Shown: positions 46,418 to 58,240, counted from the first letter of the stretch. The stretch is 64,000 nt of DNA from Morella rubra (GCA_003952965.2 CM025853.1:19197575-19261574); one strand, 5' to 3'. Notes: generated by a model not told the origin, from the letters alone. Program-made: numbers and translations.

Positions 46418-47250
46418 ATGACTTTTAATCCTTTGGCTAGGATTCTGGATGACAATCAGTTGACAGGACCGAATTATGTTGATTGGAAGAGAAATCTTAT
46501 GATTGTTCTCTCAGCCGATAAGATCGGTTATGTTCTAACCTCTGAGTCACCTGAGCTTGCCCTGGACAATGCCACTGAGGAAGAAAAGAAGTCTTTAACA
46601 AGTGGCATGATGATGATATATGGCAAAGTGCTATATTATGGCCTCAATCTCAAATGTTTTGCAGAAAGATTGTGAGGCATAGCTACAGCTGCAGGCGTTA
46701 TGTTGATTTCCAAGAGATGTTTGGAGAGCATAGCAGATCTACTAGGCAGACTACTATGAAGAATCTGATGTCCACCAAAATGGTGGAAGGGAGCCCAGTT
46801 CGGGATCATGTCTTGAAGATGATTTCTTTCATCAATGAACTGGACTTTTTGGGAGTTGAGATGGATAATGACACAAAAGTTGATGTCATTCTTTCATCTC
46901 TGCCTAATTCTTTCAATCAGTTTGTCCTTAAATTAAAATATGAACAAGATGAGTGTGACGTTGTCAGAGCTACTCAATATGTTGCAGTCAATTCAAGATC
47001 TCATCAAGAAGGACAAACTACTGTGATGGTCACAAAGAAATCTAATGCCTTTATGAAACTGAAACCCAAGTTTAAAAAATTCAAGAAAAATAATAAGGGG
47101 TATCAGGCAGCTAAGAATGTTCAAAGGTAACAAGAAACAAAGGAGGTGACAAGAACAAAGGCAAAGAAAATTATTTCCATTACGGTAAGCCCGGTCACTG
47201 GAAGAGAAACTGCCGAGTTTACTTAGCTTCTCTTAAAAAGGGCAAACCTT
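46418..47250 (+). pseudogene. Copia gag, frameshifted
   Basis: MTFNPLARILDDNQLTGPNY is the usual copia gag start. After a shift near 46660, FQEMFGEHSRSTRQTTMKNL and the central gag domain follow to 47130. The knuckle reads YFHYGKPGHWKRNC: both first cysteines are tyrosines, so zinc binding is probably lost. Confidence 0.9.
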
Positions 47251-47317
47251 CTGAAGGTATGTCTGATATGCTTGTAATTGAATTGAATTTAATGATGGTC
47301 TATTTAATTCATGGTGT

Positions 47318-50300
47318 GTGGATTCTGGTTCTACATCTCACATCTGCAATATGTTGCAGGGGTTCAAGGAGACCAGAAAGCTCCATGAAGGGGAGCTGAT
47401 CCTTAAGATGGGGATGGGTGCAACTGTTGCAGCGACCGCCATCGAAGTTTTTAGTTTAGAATTATCTAATAATAGAATTTTGATTCTAGAAGACAGTCTT
47501 TATGTTCTAGAAGTTTGTAGAAATTTGATTACTGTTTCAAAACTTGGTTTATCTGGATATTCATTTCTTTTCAATTCCAAGCTTGTTATTAAGTTTCAAA
47601 ATAAATTTGTTGCTTCTGGAATTATTTATGATAGTCTTTATCTTTTGAATGTTGATAATTCTTTGAATAATATTGAGAATGATGATTCCAGTGTGTTATC
47701 CCTTAATAGGAAAATGGATGTTAATCCAACTTACTTGTGGCATCTAAGACTTGGTCATGCCAATATTGATAGGATCAATAGATTGGTAAGGGATGGGCCA
47801 TTGCAATTTTTGAAAATTGAGCCCTATCCAATCTGTGAGCCCTATTTACAAGGAAAGATAACCAAAATTCCTTTTACAAGAAATGGAATTAGAGCCACTG
47901 AAGTATTAGGATTAATACATACTGATATTTTTGGTCCTTTCAATCACATGCAAGAGGAGTTTCTCTTATTTCATTACTTTCATTGATGATTATTCAGGTA
48001 TGGTTATCTATACCTGATGAAGCATAAATTGGAATCCTTTGAAAAGTTCAAGGAATTCCACAATGAAGTTGAGAAACAGATTGGAAAGTCCATTAAAATA
48101 ATTCGCTCCGATAGGGGAGGCGAATACCTCTTGGATGATTTTAAAGTCTATCTTAAAGATCATGGAATCATATCTCAACTCACACCACCAGGCACACCAC
48201 AACACAATGGTGTTGCAAAGAGAAGGAATAGAACCCTATTGGATATGGTTTGTTCCATGATGAGCATATCTGAGTTGCCCATATCATTTTAGGGACATGC
48301 TTTGGAGACCGCTGTTTACTTGTTAAACAGGATCCTACAAAATCAATTCCTAATACCTCATATGAGTTGGATTGCAAGAAACCAAGACTAAATAATTTTA
48401 AGATATGGGGTCATCCAGCTCATTTTAAAAGGTTTAATGTGGATAAGCTGGGATCAAGGACTGATAGGTGCCTATTTGTAGGCTATCCCAAAATGACTAC
48501 TGGTTTCTACTTCTATAATCCCAATGAAAACAAAGTGTTTGTTAGCAGGAATGCTACTTTTCTTGAAGAGGATTATAATTTGAATGAAACTAAGAGTAGA
48601 GTTGCTCTTGATGAGCAAAGAGATAGTACAGTGATTGAGCAAAATGAGAACAATGAGGATCAAGTGATTATTCCCACTGATCAAACTGAACCTGTTGAGA
48701 CACAAGAGTTTCGTAGTAGTAAAAGGATTATAAAACCTCTAGTAAAATTCAATTTGTTAAATGAGATTTATCAAATAGAATTTGAGGGACTGGAGATTGA
48801 TTCTTGTGATTATACAGAGGCTGTGAAAGACAAAGATATTAAGCATTGACATGTGGCCATGGAATCAGAGATGGACTCCATGTATTCCAACAAGGTATGG
48901 ACCTTGGTAGACAAACCAAAAGGCATTAAGCCTATAGGTTGCAAATGAGTCTACAAAAGGAAACTTGGACCAACAGGAAAGGTAGAGATCTTTAAAGCTA
49001 GGCTGGTGGTGAAAGGGTATACTCAAAAGGCTGGTATTGATTATGAGGAAACCTTTTCACCAGTAGCTATGCTAAAGTCCATAAGATTCTATTGGCAATT
49101 GCAGCATATTATGATTATGAGATATGGAAAATGGATGTAAAAACCGCATTCTTGAATGGGCACATCCATGAAGAAATTTATATGGACCAGCTAGAGGTTT
49201 CATATGTTGGAAAATGAATCAAAAAGTGTGGAAATTGGAGAAATCTATTTATGGCCTAAAACAAGCATCACGTTGTTGGAACATTCGTTTTGATGAGTCA
49301 ATTAAAATGTTTGGTTTTTCACAAAACATGGATGAACCTTGTGTCTATAAGAAGGTTAGTGGAATGCTATCACCTTTTTGGTTCTTTATGTGGATGACAT
49401 ACTACTCATTGGGAATGATGTAGGGGCTTTGTCATCTGTGAAAATATGGTTGTCTAACCAATTTTCAATGAAAGACCTTGGGGAAGCATCTACATACTCG
49501 AGATCAAAGTATTTAAAGATCGAAAGAAGAGATTATTAGGTCTCTCACAGGTTAATTATATTGACAGAATTTTGGCTAGATTTAGCATGGTAAATTTCGA
49601 GAAAGGGTTTCTACCCTTTAGACATGGAATTCATCTCTCTAAGGAGACGTGTCCAAAAATGCCTGAAGAAAGAGAGAAGATGAGTAACTACCATTATGCT
49701 TCGGCTGTAAGGAGTCTCGTGTATGCTATGCTTTGTACTAGACCTAATATCAGTCACGCAGTTAGAGTTGTGAGTAGATACCAATCCAATCCAGGTCCAG
49801 AACATTGGTCAGCAGTGAAACATATCCTCAGGTATTTGAGAAATACAAAACACTATTTCTTAGTGTATGGCAGTGAGGATCTGACTGTCCAGGGATATAC
49901 AGATTCGGATTTTCAATCAGACATTGATGATAGAAGATCAACATCTGGTTTGTGTTCCTTCTTGGCAAAGGAGCATTTAGTTGGAGAGTTTCAAGCAAAG
50001 TACTACTGCTGATTCTACAACTGAGGCAGAATATGTTGCTGCAAGTGAAGCTGCAAAGAAAGCTGTGTGGATTCGCAAGTTCATTCAAGAACTTGAAGTT
50101 GTCCCTTCGATTGAGGCACTTATTCCCTTATACTGCGATAACAATGGTGCAATTGCACAGGTAGTGGAACCAAGGTCTCATCAAAGGACAAAGCACATAG
50201 AACGTCATTTTCACCTAATACGTGATATCATATCTAGAGGTGATGTCACAATGGTGAAGGTTGCATCAGCTGATAATTTAGCTGATCCATTTACAAAGTC

Positions 50301-50370
50301 TTTATCAAAGAAAGTGTTTGAGAAACATATTAAGGATATGGGTTTGAGATATATGTATGATTGGGTTTGA
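47318..50370 (+). pseudogene. Copia pol: protease, integrase, reverse transcriptase, RNase H (broken)
   Basis: Protease motif WVDSGSTSHICN at 47310. The pre-integrase part YLWHLRLGHANIDRINRLV is at about 47735. Integrase core: IIRSDRGGEYLLDDF and PPGTPQHNGVAKRRNRTLLD (48100-48245). Reverse transcriptase: [32 protein letters not shown] near 49130-49180, and VLYVDDILLI-type sequence across a shift near 49390. RNase H: STTEAEYVAASEAAKKAVWI, LYCDNNGAIAQ and HIERHFHLIRD, ending at 50370. Stops occur near 48290, 48849 and 48946, with frameshifts near 47980, 49080 and 49500. Confidence 0.92.
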
Positions 50371-51049
50371 CGTTTTGTTTTTCCTTTATTATTTGATAAT
50401 AAAAATTTATTTGTTTTTCACATATATTATTGTTGTTATGGGTTTATACGTAATATGAAATGTTATGTATGTAAATTTGTTCAGGTAACATTGTAGAAAA
50501 ATCATGCTAGAAATTAATGAATCAAAGGCAGAGAATAATGATTTTTTAGTTCCTTATAAGCTTGAGGTAACATTAAGCAGACAAGTGGGTGTCCTATAAC
50601 AATTGCATACACGAAACAAGATCCGATTAAGAACACCTTTTGAAATGATAACTGTCAGGTTAAAGGTTGTTCTATCACAGTTCGGTGTTGTTCTTAGACC
50701 TGAGAGGTTTGTATTTATTCATATATTATGTACATATACTTTGACGTTGTCAACTGGTAATGTCCATTCAGGACTATATACGGACATGTTGGGTTGTGTG
50801 CATGATGGATGAGTTATATGAATGCTTAACAAGGAATCCACCAATCTCTTAGAGAGACAGTATATTCAGTTAGTGTTCATATAAGAGTTGGACCAAAAGA
50901 AATCCGGCCGATGTGTTTTACAAAACTATTTTATGAATACATAAAAGTATGTTATATATATTTCAAAATTGTTTTGTGGTCCAACTGAGTTGTAAACTAA
51001 GAAATCAAAGTTTACATGATATTGGGACATGACAGTGATATTTGGTTCT

Positions 51050-51066
51050 GAGGGCAAGTGGGAGAT
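51050..51066 (+). other. Polypurine tract of the copia element
   Basis: GAGGGCAAGTGGGAGAT lies directly before the 3' LTR, the usual priming site for plus-strand synthesis. Confidence 0.75.
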
Positions 51067-52940
51067 TGTTAGAATTATGTGCCCTCGATAACCAAATAAT
51101 TAATCCAATCCTAATATCTCATATGGAATATAGTTTGGTGGAAGGATTAATTGTATGTAAATGGGCATATTTGTAATAACTTCAAATTTCAGGAGTCAAT
51201 TACAATATGTTGATGGACTTGATTGTAATTAGTAGAAGCCCTAATTTTATTAGAAGAAGAGTTCTTCAGTTTAATCCTACGGCTGGAATTTGAGATCCCT
51301 AAGGATCTTATGTCTCATGCTCTCTCTAAGGTTTTCCAAGGCCTATAAATATAATTTTTACATTCAAGGAGTTGATCTTTAGAACCTATTAAAGAAATCC
51401 TAAAAGGAGAGAGTAACATAAATCCCTTAGGAGGCAACTCATCTGAGTTGCTATTCTAAATTGTTGAAGCTTTGGATTGGATCATAAAACGCCTTGAAGT
51501 TTGTGAATTCCTGAATTCCTGTATCAAATAGCTAATCGAATCCGCAATTGCAATTATAATTGTTAGTCCTAGGATTAAGGCAACCCAAGAGGGAGGTGAA
51601 TTGAGTTTTAAAACTTTTTCGAAACTCACCCTCTAGAAAGTGTTTGCTAGCTACAAGTTCCACAAGGATAAATGATTGCAATAAAAGATTAACCGTAAGA
51701 ATATATATTGCAACTCAAATAGAGAAATAAAACTTAGAACAAGAAACTAGTAGCATAATGTAAGGAGATAAGGGAAGAGAAACAAACACAAGATTTTTAG
51801 GTGGTTCGGCAAACCCGCCTACATCCACCCCTCAAGCTCCTTTACCGAGCCTTGAGGTTTCTCCACTATGCTCCCTTCAACAAAGGGAAAGGTTTCCTTA
51901 TACTTGAGCTTGAGAAACACCTCTTCAAGCCTCAAGAACGAGTTTGAGAACAAGCCTCTCCAAACTCCTTCTTTTGATGAACAACTTTCACCAAAAGGAA
52001 ACAAGAGAATCACTCTCTTTGTAGTGTATAGGGTTGAACGAAAATGCTCACTAAAACTCCCTTGATGGAGTAGATGTTACAATGAGAAATTTCTATCTCT
52101 TAGGCTTCACACAATAACAAGGATGTGAAAATGTTGATTATGTGTGAATGATGTTTGATCAAGGATTGAAAGGTTTATAATCACTCTTAGCCTTGGTAAA
52201 ATGATTTTGGTCGTTCAGCACTTTTTAAGAGGCGTAGGAATGACTTTATATAGGCCTCATAAGAAAAATAGCCGTTGGAAGTCCAGCTGTCAAATATTCA
52301 CGACGAGCCGATCGACCGCTACATTAGCCGGTTGACCGTTGCAGGTTTACGTTACCAACGGTCATAAAATCAGATGTCAAAACGGCTTTTTTTAAAAATT
52401 TTCAAACCAACCGGTCAATCGTTATACCGAGCAGTTGAAGACCGGTCGACCACTTTACCAGCCGGTCGACCTCTTCAACTTAAGCACATGATCCGGTTCT
52501 TTTTAAAACATGATTTTGACCAACTTAAAATATCCAATTTTAAAGACTAACTTCCCATAAGTATATAAAAGGTTTGAGAGTTTAATTAGGATATTTTGAA
52601 GTCATTAAAACATTTTAAATCTTCAAAATGAGTGGTAAAATGGTTCATGTAAGTTTTGAAGAAATATGCAAGTGTGTGATTCAAATCCTTGTTAAAGATG
52701 AAGTCTTAGAGTTACAAAGATTACCCTAACATCTTGAGTCTTCACTTTATGAGTACTTCCATTGAAGGGGATGTTGCTTGATCGGTTCGTGCTCATTTTG
52801 GATCCATTTTGCTTCACATCTCAATTACTTCTATTGTTATCATCAAAACATTGATTGTGACTAAAAGTCAACAATAATCCTAATTTATGTTTTGTTGAAA
52901 ACATGTTGTTTATTTTAGTTTAATTCTACATAAACTATCA
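51067..52940 (+). mobile_element. 3' LTR of the copia element, split by a solo LTR
   Basis: The parts 51067-51560 and 52879-52940 match the 5' LTR. The join falls at the ATAAT of TTATAATCCT, which is duplicated by the nested insertion. Confidence 0.9.
51561..52873 (+). mobile_element. Solo LTR (1.3 kb) inside the 3' LTR
   Basis: It begins TGTTAGTCCTAGGATTAAGG and ends AAAAGTCAACA. ATAAT occurs on both sides (51556-51560 and 52874-52878), an exact 5-bp target duplicate. The interior has GGTGGTTCGGCAAACCCGCC and repeated GCCGGTCGACC motifs at 52310-52480. No coding domain was recognised. Confidence 0.85.
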
Positions 52941-53160
52941 ATAATGGAGGGAGAGGATTGGGCGGTGAGAGTGCAGAGGGTGTAGCTAAGGAAGCGGAAA
53001 AGGGAACGAGGGGGGTTGGAGTGTGGAGAAAGAGAGGCTTTGCTGGGGATATACAAGCAGTGGAATAGAAACGATGGGTTTTGAATTTTAGGTAAGGAGT
53101 TCGGATTGGTGGTTCAGGTTGAATACAAGGTGTTGGAAATTTGGTTCGGGTCGGGTATAT
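52941..53160 (-). pseudogene. GATA: GatA exon 1, 5' part (transit-peptide region)
   Basis: Minus strand: a Ser/Pro/Leu-rich sequence, including HTPTPLVPFSASLATPSALS, as expected for an organelle transit peptide. It joins at the copia insertion to exon sequence at 43708. One frame near 53030 reads FSTLQPPSF, close to the start of plant GatA, but no ATG precedes it, so the start codon seems lost. Confidence 0.65.
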
Positions 53161-53167
53161 ATAGAAT
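53158..53167 (-). promoter_or_regulatory. Possible TATA box of the GatA pseudogene
   Basis: The minus strand reads CTATATATAC about 130 bp upstream of the presumed start region of GatA. A suggestive position only. Confidence 0.35.
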
Positions 53168-53193
53168 TTTTTTTTTGTCCTACAAAGGATCAC

Positions 53194-53674
53194 ATGTTTC
53201 TATTTTAAAATATTTTTATTAGTTACTTAACTTTCAATAAATTATGTTATCTAAGCTAATTTGATTACTTACCTCAATAAGCATAATAAGCTTCAAGCAA
53301 CAATCTTGTAGTTGTTCCTAAATTTGGCCTACTCATAGTAGGTTTATGCTATATCGTATGACATTACCTAATCAATCAAGAAAATCCGATTTAAGTTTAT
53401 ATGAGGAGATTTTAATGCCATTCATTCATCTATATATTCATAATACATTCATATAATCAATATGTATAAAAATAAATATTAATCACACATCAAAGAAACA
53501 CAATCACATATGTTGGATTTTTCAACACAGACAGACATATAGATCCACTCCAACAACTATACGCAAGTATACAACACATAAAGGAATAAAATCAAGGAAT
53601 TACAACAATCATAAAAACATCCACGACCTTCCACAAAATTATGCTAGAAAGTCCAAAAGTCATCAGAGTAGGAC
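53194..53674. other. Upstream of GatA, no gene seen
   Basis: AT-rich sequence. No further synthetase exon and no repeat boundary recognised. Confidence 0.4.
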
Positions 53675-54344
53675 CTAGCATAGAAGACTGGGGCGGAGAC
53701 AAGCCTCATTTTCAGGAGGAGGATTTGCAATAATCAATGCAGTTGATCTGTCGTCTTTGTAATTTAACATTGCAAAATTATCATTTTGCAAACACAAAAT
53801 AAATGACAAGACCTCTGTAAATCCACACAGCCATCTAATAGGAAAATTCACAACAACGAGTGTTAAGCAAATAGGACGTAATAATAGAAAGTACGCAAGG
53901 AATGCTAGCATTAATCAACAAAAAGGCGCAACAATCTGATCTCTTTCTATCTACTTTGCACCTCCATTCTGATAAGATGACTAAGCTCTTCCAAGCGCAT
54001 GCAGTGGCTTCAAAGACATTGCCCTTTCCCTCCATAATATTGTAACCCTTGGCAATTGCAATATCCTTGACATTATTGTATCCAAAAGCAATCACAACAT
54101 CCTTAGCAAGAAAAATAAAAAACAACATGGCTTGTCAGGAAGACATAATTGTGACATTATGAACATGTTCGATGCAGAAAAGAGGAATCAGTAAAATGAC
54201 CAGGTTTAGTATTATCACTACCTACATCACATGGATGAAGAACATCGCTTCTTAAGGGGGTACATATAGAGTGATGTTGGAGTCATTATCACCTGATATA
54301 GACTGCTCTACTCGCAGTTGCATCCTATTTAACAAACTCATGAC
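53675..54344 (-). pseudogene. Phenylalanyl-tRNA synthetase beta subunit fragment, three exons
   Basis: Exon 1 (54344-54222): after an AG acceptor, VMSLLNRMQLRVEQSISGDN and ITLYVPP, then RSDVLHPCD after a one-base shift. Exon 2 (from 54101): DVVIAFGYNNV. Exon 3 (53834-53680): CGFTEVLSFILCLQNDNFAM, LNYKDDRSTALIIANPPPEN and LRPSLL, then a stop. These are successive parts of the B5 and catalytic-like core of the cytosolic PheRS beta subunit, which with alpha charges tRNA(Phe). Flanking exons are not found. The frameshift and the stop mark a pseudogene with introns, so it is a genomic fragment. It lies about 0.5 kb upstream of GatA on the same strand. Confidence 0.8.
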
Positions 54345-55158
54345 CTAAATGATATGGGAAGACAGTGCAAAAATCAAGCTAAGCCCTTGCATATATGATT
54401 AGTACCAGTCACTGAAGGTAACAAATACAAGTGTCTGCGCAGAAACATGAAAGCGTACACATAGGACTGCTAATGGCATTGCATGTATATTTGGAGGGAG
54501 AGGAATGGCAAGAGAAAGGGGTGGGAGGGAGATGAGAGGGCCCACAAGTCCTTCTGACTGACTAGGCACAAAATAAATGCATTAGATAAATCCCATCAGG
54601 CACATGGTTTACGATCTTGCTAAAGTGGGACAGATTGGAGAATAGAGAAGGGGGAGAGCCTTTCCTTTTCTTTTGCTTGAAAGAGGGAAAGCGTAATAGA
54701 AGGAAATGAAATTTGATTTTACCCTCATCGAGCATTTCCCTTCCATCATCCATCATCGCTTCCCTTGTAGATGAAATGATACAAGGGGCACATAAACTCC
54801 TATCGCTTTCCTCCTATCCCTTCTTCCATCTCTCTGCAACCCTCCTACTTTCCCTCCCCTCCCCCGTTATACGTAGTTCAAGATTTCAAAGAAAGTAGGC
54901 GATGATCAGGAGTAAAAATTTACAACTATTGATAACAAAACCACGTAGAAAAATATAGCCAAAAAGAGATCAAAGATGATGGGTCTAGTTATGATTTTGG
55001 GACTACATATGGCTAGAAAGTGGATTCTGAGCCTCTCCCCCACTACTTACCATCATCCTAAGTGTCCTCTTGCTCTTCCCATCCATCTGGTGGCTGTGTA
55101 GAGTCATTCCAATACCCCAAAAGTGGGTCCTATAATCCAGGCTGAGGTGAAGGCAATG
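54345..55158. other. No gene recognised
   Basis: Mixed sequence between the synthetase fragment and the copia element. A minus-strand frame near 55140-55040 reads PLLGYWNDSTQPPDGWEEQE and then a stop, which looks protein-like, but I cannot place it. Confidence 0.35.
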
Positions 55159-55163
55159 GAACA

Positions 55164-55392
55164 TCTTAACGATAGTATTTACTCTTACTCTGTTATCACA
55201 GCTGTAAACCACTTAGAATTATGCTGTTAATGGTTAGGCTTGTATGAGTTGGATGCTCCGTTTGTTATACTGTTATGTGCATAAAAGCACTTCTCGACTA
55301 TCAATAGAATTATGTTATTCAAATCATTTTTCCCTATCATTTGTTACTGCACTCTCTGTTTTCCCCAAAACCCCTAGTCTCAATACTTGACA
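55164..55392 (+). mobile_element. 5' LTR, 229 bp
   Basis: TCTTAACGATAG to AATACTTGACA. The start is TC, not TG, in both LTRs. It contains ATAAAAGCAC near 55280. By my count about 17 differences separate it from the 3' LTR. Confidence 0.93.
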
Positions 55393-55404
55393 TGGTATCA
55401 AAGC
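55393..55404 (+). other. Primer binding site
   Basis: TGGTATCAAAGC directly follows the LTR; it is close to the Met-tRNA site TGGTATCAGAGC. Confidence 0.85.
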
Positions 55405-55411
55405 AACAATA

Positions 55412-56151
55412 ATGGCTGCTGAATCTGAATCTCCTTTAGTTTCATCCGTTCCTAATGACTTGAAAATCTCTCCAATCCTTATTTTCTCAATAACAATGAC
55501 AATCCATACACAATACTCGTATCTCAGCCCCTTAATGGAGAAAATTACTCAAGCTGGCGCCAATCTATGCATATGGCCCTAAGTGCCAAGAATAAGTTGG
55601 CTTTTGTTGATAGATCTCTTCCAGAACCTCTGTCGAAATCTCCTCATCATCGAACCTGGATTCGATGCAATCATATGGTGATCTCCTGGCTTTTGAATTC
55701 AATTTCTAAAGAACTTGCAAATAGCGTTCTTTACATTGAAACTGCCAGTAGAATTTGGGAGGATTTGAATGATAGATGTTCACAAGGCAATGGACCTAGA
55801 ATCTTTCAAATACAAAAGTCTATAGTCTCTCTTACTCAAGGATCACACACAATCATAGCGTACTACACGAAATTGAAAGCTCTATGGGAAGAGCTGTCCA
55901 ATTACAAGCACCAGTCTACCTGCACATGTGGTACAATGAAGCAGCTCACTGATGAGCATAATCAGGAGTCTATTATGCAATTCCTTATGGGATTGAATGA
56001 CTCATACTCTCAAGTGAGAGATCATATCTTGTTAATCAATCCTATGCCAACTATTAACAAAATTTTCTCGCTAGTTGTCCAAGAGGAAAGACAGCGTGAC
56101 ATAGCATCCTTCTCCTCTTCGTCTGCTGAAAACAATGCATTTTTTGCATGA
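55412..56151 (+). pseudogene. Copia gag (UBN2 type), one frameshift
   Basis: ATG at 55412. A one-base shift near 55480 leads into YFLNNNDNPYTILVSQPLNG, ENYSSWRQSMHMALSAKNKL and WEDLNDRCSQGNGPRIFQIQ, the standard gag domain. After the stop at 56151 a knuckle-like CSHYGVTGHTVDK continues in another frame, with its last cysteine codon turned into a stop. Confidence 0.9.
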
Positions 56152-56268
56152 AACCAAGGGCCACAGAACTTTAACAAGTCTAATGGCAAGCCTTATGCAC
56201 AGAAGAAGGATCATCCTCTATGCAGTCATTATGGTGTTACTGGCCATACCGTGGATAAATGATATTAA

Positions 56269-58205
56269 TTGCATGGATATCCCCCTGGTTACAAGCCTCG
56301 GCCTAGATCTATGCCACCTGCGAACTTTGTTCATCAAGTCTCTTCCGAATTTCCTTCAGCTTCTGCTCAGTCTATGCTGATTTCTTTTGATCAGTATCAG
56401 CAGTTGCTAGCTCTCCTTCCTACCTCGGATGCTTCATCAACAAGCAACACTGCTACAGATCCAAGTCCAGCTATGGTAAACATGGCAGGTATTGTCTCTG
56501 ATCACTACACTGCTAGTGCTGTTACCATTCCATTTACTGCCAATTTTGACAATTCTACTTGGCTTATTGATACGGGAGCAACTAATCACATGGTTAGCTC
56601 ATTGTCCATGCTGACTTCTGCCACTTCACTTATCCAAACACCAATCAAAATACCAAACAATCACATTGCCCTTGCTACTCACATAGGCACCGTGCAACTG
56701 TCCTCCAAAATTCTACTGGTAGATGTGCTAGTTGTTCCTACTTTTTCATTCAACTTGATTTCTGCTAGTGCATTAGTTAAGCAGATTTCTTGTTGCATTA
56801 TCCTTTTTAACAATCATTTGTTCATCCAGGACCCACGCACTTGGAGAACGATTGGTTTGGCTAAAGAATCAAGAGGGCTATATTTTTTACTTCCTGAAAA
56901 TTCTGGTGTTTTTCAACCTTCTTGTCATACGGTTTCTGTTTCTGTCGATAATCATGCCTTATGGCATCGTCGTTTAGGTCATCCTTCCCTGTCTTGTATG
57001 CTTCAGTTGCAACATTTTATTGGTGACATTCATAGTTCTAAATTCCATCATTGTACTGTTTGTCCTATGGCTAAACAAAGAAAACTGACGTTTCCTTTTT
57101 CTTCTTCCACATCAACTTGTGCTTTTGAATTGATTCATTGTGATCTTTGGGGGCTTTTTTCAGTTCCTGATCATAATGGTATTCGATTTTTCCTCACTAT
57201 AGTTGATGACTACACTTGCTGGACATGGGTTTACTTGCTCAATCTAAAGTTCAAACTCAACCGCAAATTATTTCCTTCTTTCAACTAGTTGAAACTCAAT
57301 TTAGTTCCAAAATTAAGACCAAGCAGTGGTCATTCAAGGCTGTGATTGATCTCCATTTCAAAATCGAAGATCTGGGTTGTCTCAAGTATTTTCTTGGATT
57401 AGAAGTTGCTCATTCAGATGCTGGTTTGTCCATTTTTCAGCGTAAATTTACTTTGGATATATTGACTGATTCTGGTTTTCTAGGTGCCAAATCTGTCAAA
57501 ACTCCTATAGAGCAGAATTTAAAACTAGTTCGAGAGGTTGCTTCTCTTTTATCTGATCCCAGTGAGTACAGACGCTTAGTGCGCTTGCTTTATTTGACTA
57601 TCACTTGACCAGATATTGCTTATGCCGTTCAGCTCCTCACACAATTTATGGATCAGCCTTGTCACCCACACCTTGATGCAGCCCATCGAGTCCTACGTTA
57701 TCTTAAAGGGTCACCTGATCATGGATTATTTTATCCTGCTCACACTCTCATTCATCTTGAATCCTTTACCGACTCTGATTGGGCCGGCTATGCAGATTCA
57801 AGGAAATCTATTTCTGGTTTTTGTGTGTTTCTCGGTGATTCTCTCATTTCATGGAAATCCACGAAACAGTTGACAGTCTCTTGCTCATCAGCTGAGGCTG
57901 AATATCACGCTATGGCTGCTACTGCTTGTGAACTCACGAGGCTGAAGTTCTTACTTGCTGATTTCCACATTTCTCATGATCATCTAGCCCTCCTCTTTTG
58001 TGACAATCAAGCTACTCTTCACATTGCAGCCAATCCCCTTTTTCATGAACGGACGAAACATATAGAGATTAATTGTCATCTTATTAGAGAGAAAATTCTA
58101 ACCGGTCTGATTCGCACCTTACATGTTCGGTCTCATCATCAGTTGGCTGACTTGTTTATAAGTCTCTTGGTGCTGATCAGTTTCACTCCTTATTATCCAA
58201 GATGA
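56269..58205 (+). pseudogene. Copia pol with central deletion
   Basis: Protease motif STWLIDTGATNHMVSS near 56560. Pre-integrase LWHRRLGHPSLSCML near 56960. Start of integrase FELIHCDLWG and LTIVDDYTCWTWVYLL near 57200. Then a jump to the end of reverse transcriptase (FKIEDLGCLKYFLGLEVAHS), followed by RNase H: FTDSDWAGYADSRKSISGFC, SSAEAEYHAMAATACELTRL, LLFCDNQATLHIAAN and HLIREKI, up to 58205. RNase H is nearly open and well preserved. Confidence 0.92.
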
Positions 58206-58240
58206 ACCTTCTTAATATTTTCAGTCCACCTGTTCTCACA

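Larger units (their letters stand above)
43709..52940 (+). mobile_element. Ty1/copia element in GatA exon 1, with two nested solo LTRs
   Basis: LTRs of about 555 bp (43709-44261 and 51067-52940, the latter enlarged by an insertion) both start TGTTAGAATTATGTGCCC. GatA coding sequence flanks both sides. The outer 5-mers GTAAT and ATAAT differ at one base, a plausible target duplicate. Primer site, gag, protease, integrase, reverse transcriptase, RNase H and polypurine tract follow in copia order. Several frameshifts and stops make it inactive. Confidence 0.92.
21989..53160 (-). pseudogene. GATA: GatA (glutamyl-tRNA(Gln) amidotransferase subunit A), exploded pseudogene
   Basis: Eight pieces on the minus strand match GatA in order from N- to C-terminus. 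GatA is the glutaminase and transamidase subunit of GatCAB, which makes Gln-tRNA(Gln) in plastids and mitochondria. The amidase lysine motif GVKDN and the serine-rich motif [10 protein letters not shown] are still readable. Introns with mostly normal borders remain, so this is a genomic copy, not a retrocopy. Two TE insertions lie in coding exons and one large one in the last intron. Added stops, frameshifts and missing exons between 34222 and 32946 make it non-functional. Because the enzyme is needed, an intact copy probably exists elsewhere. Confidence 0.92.

Noticed and set aside
53995..54110. Imperfect 36-bp repetition in the PheRS exon (two FGYNN/KGYN-like blocks)
   Set aside because: Only about two-thirds of bases agree, and the second block may be intron sequence. 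Not enough to call a repeat.
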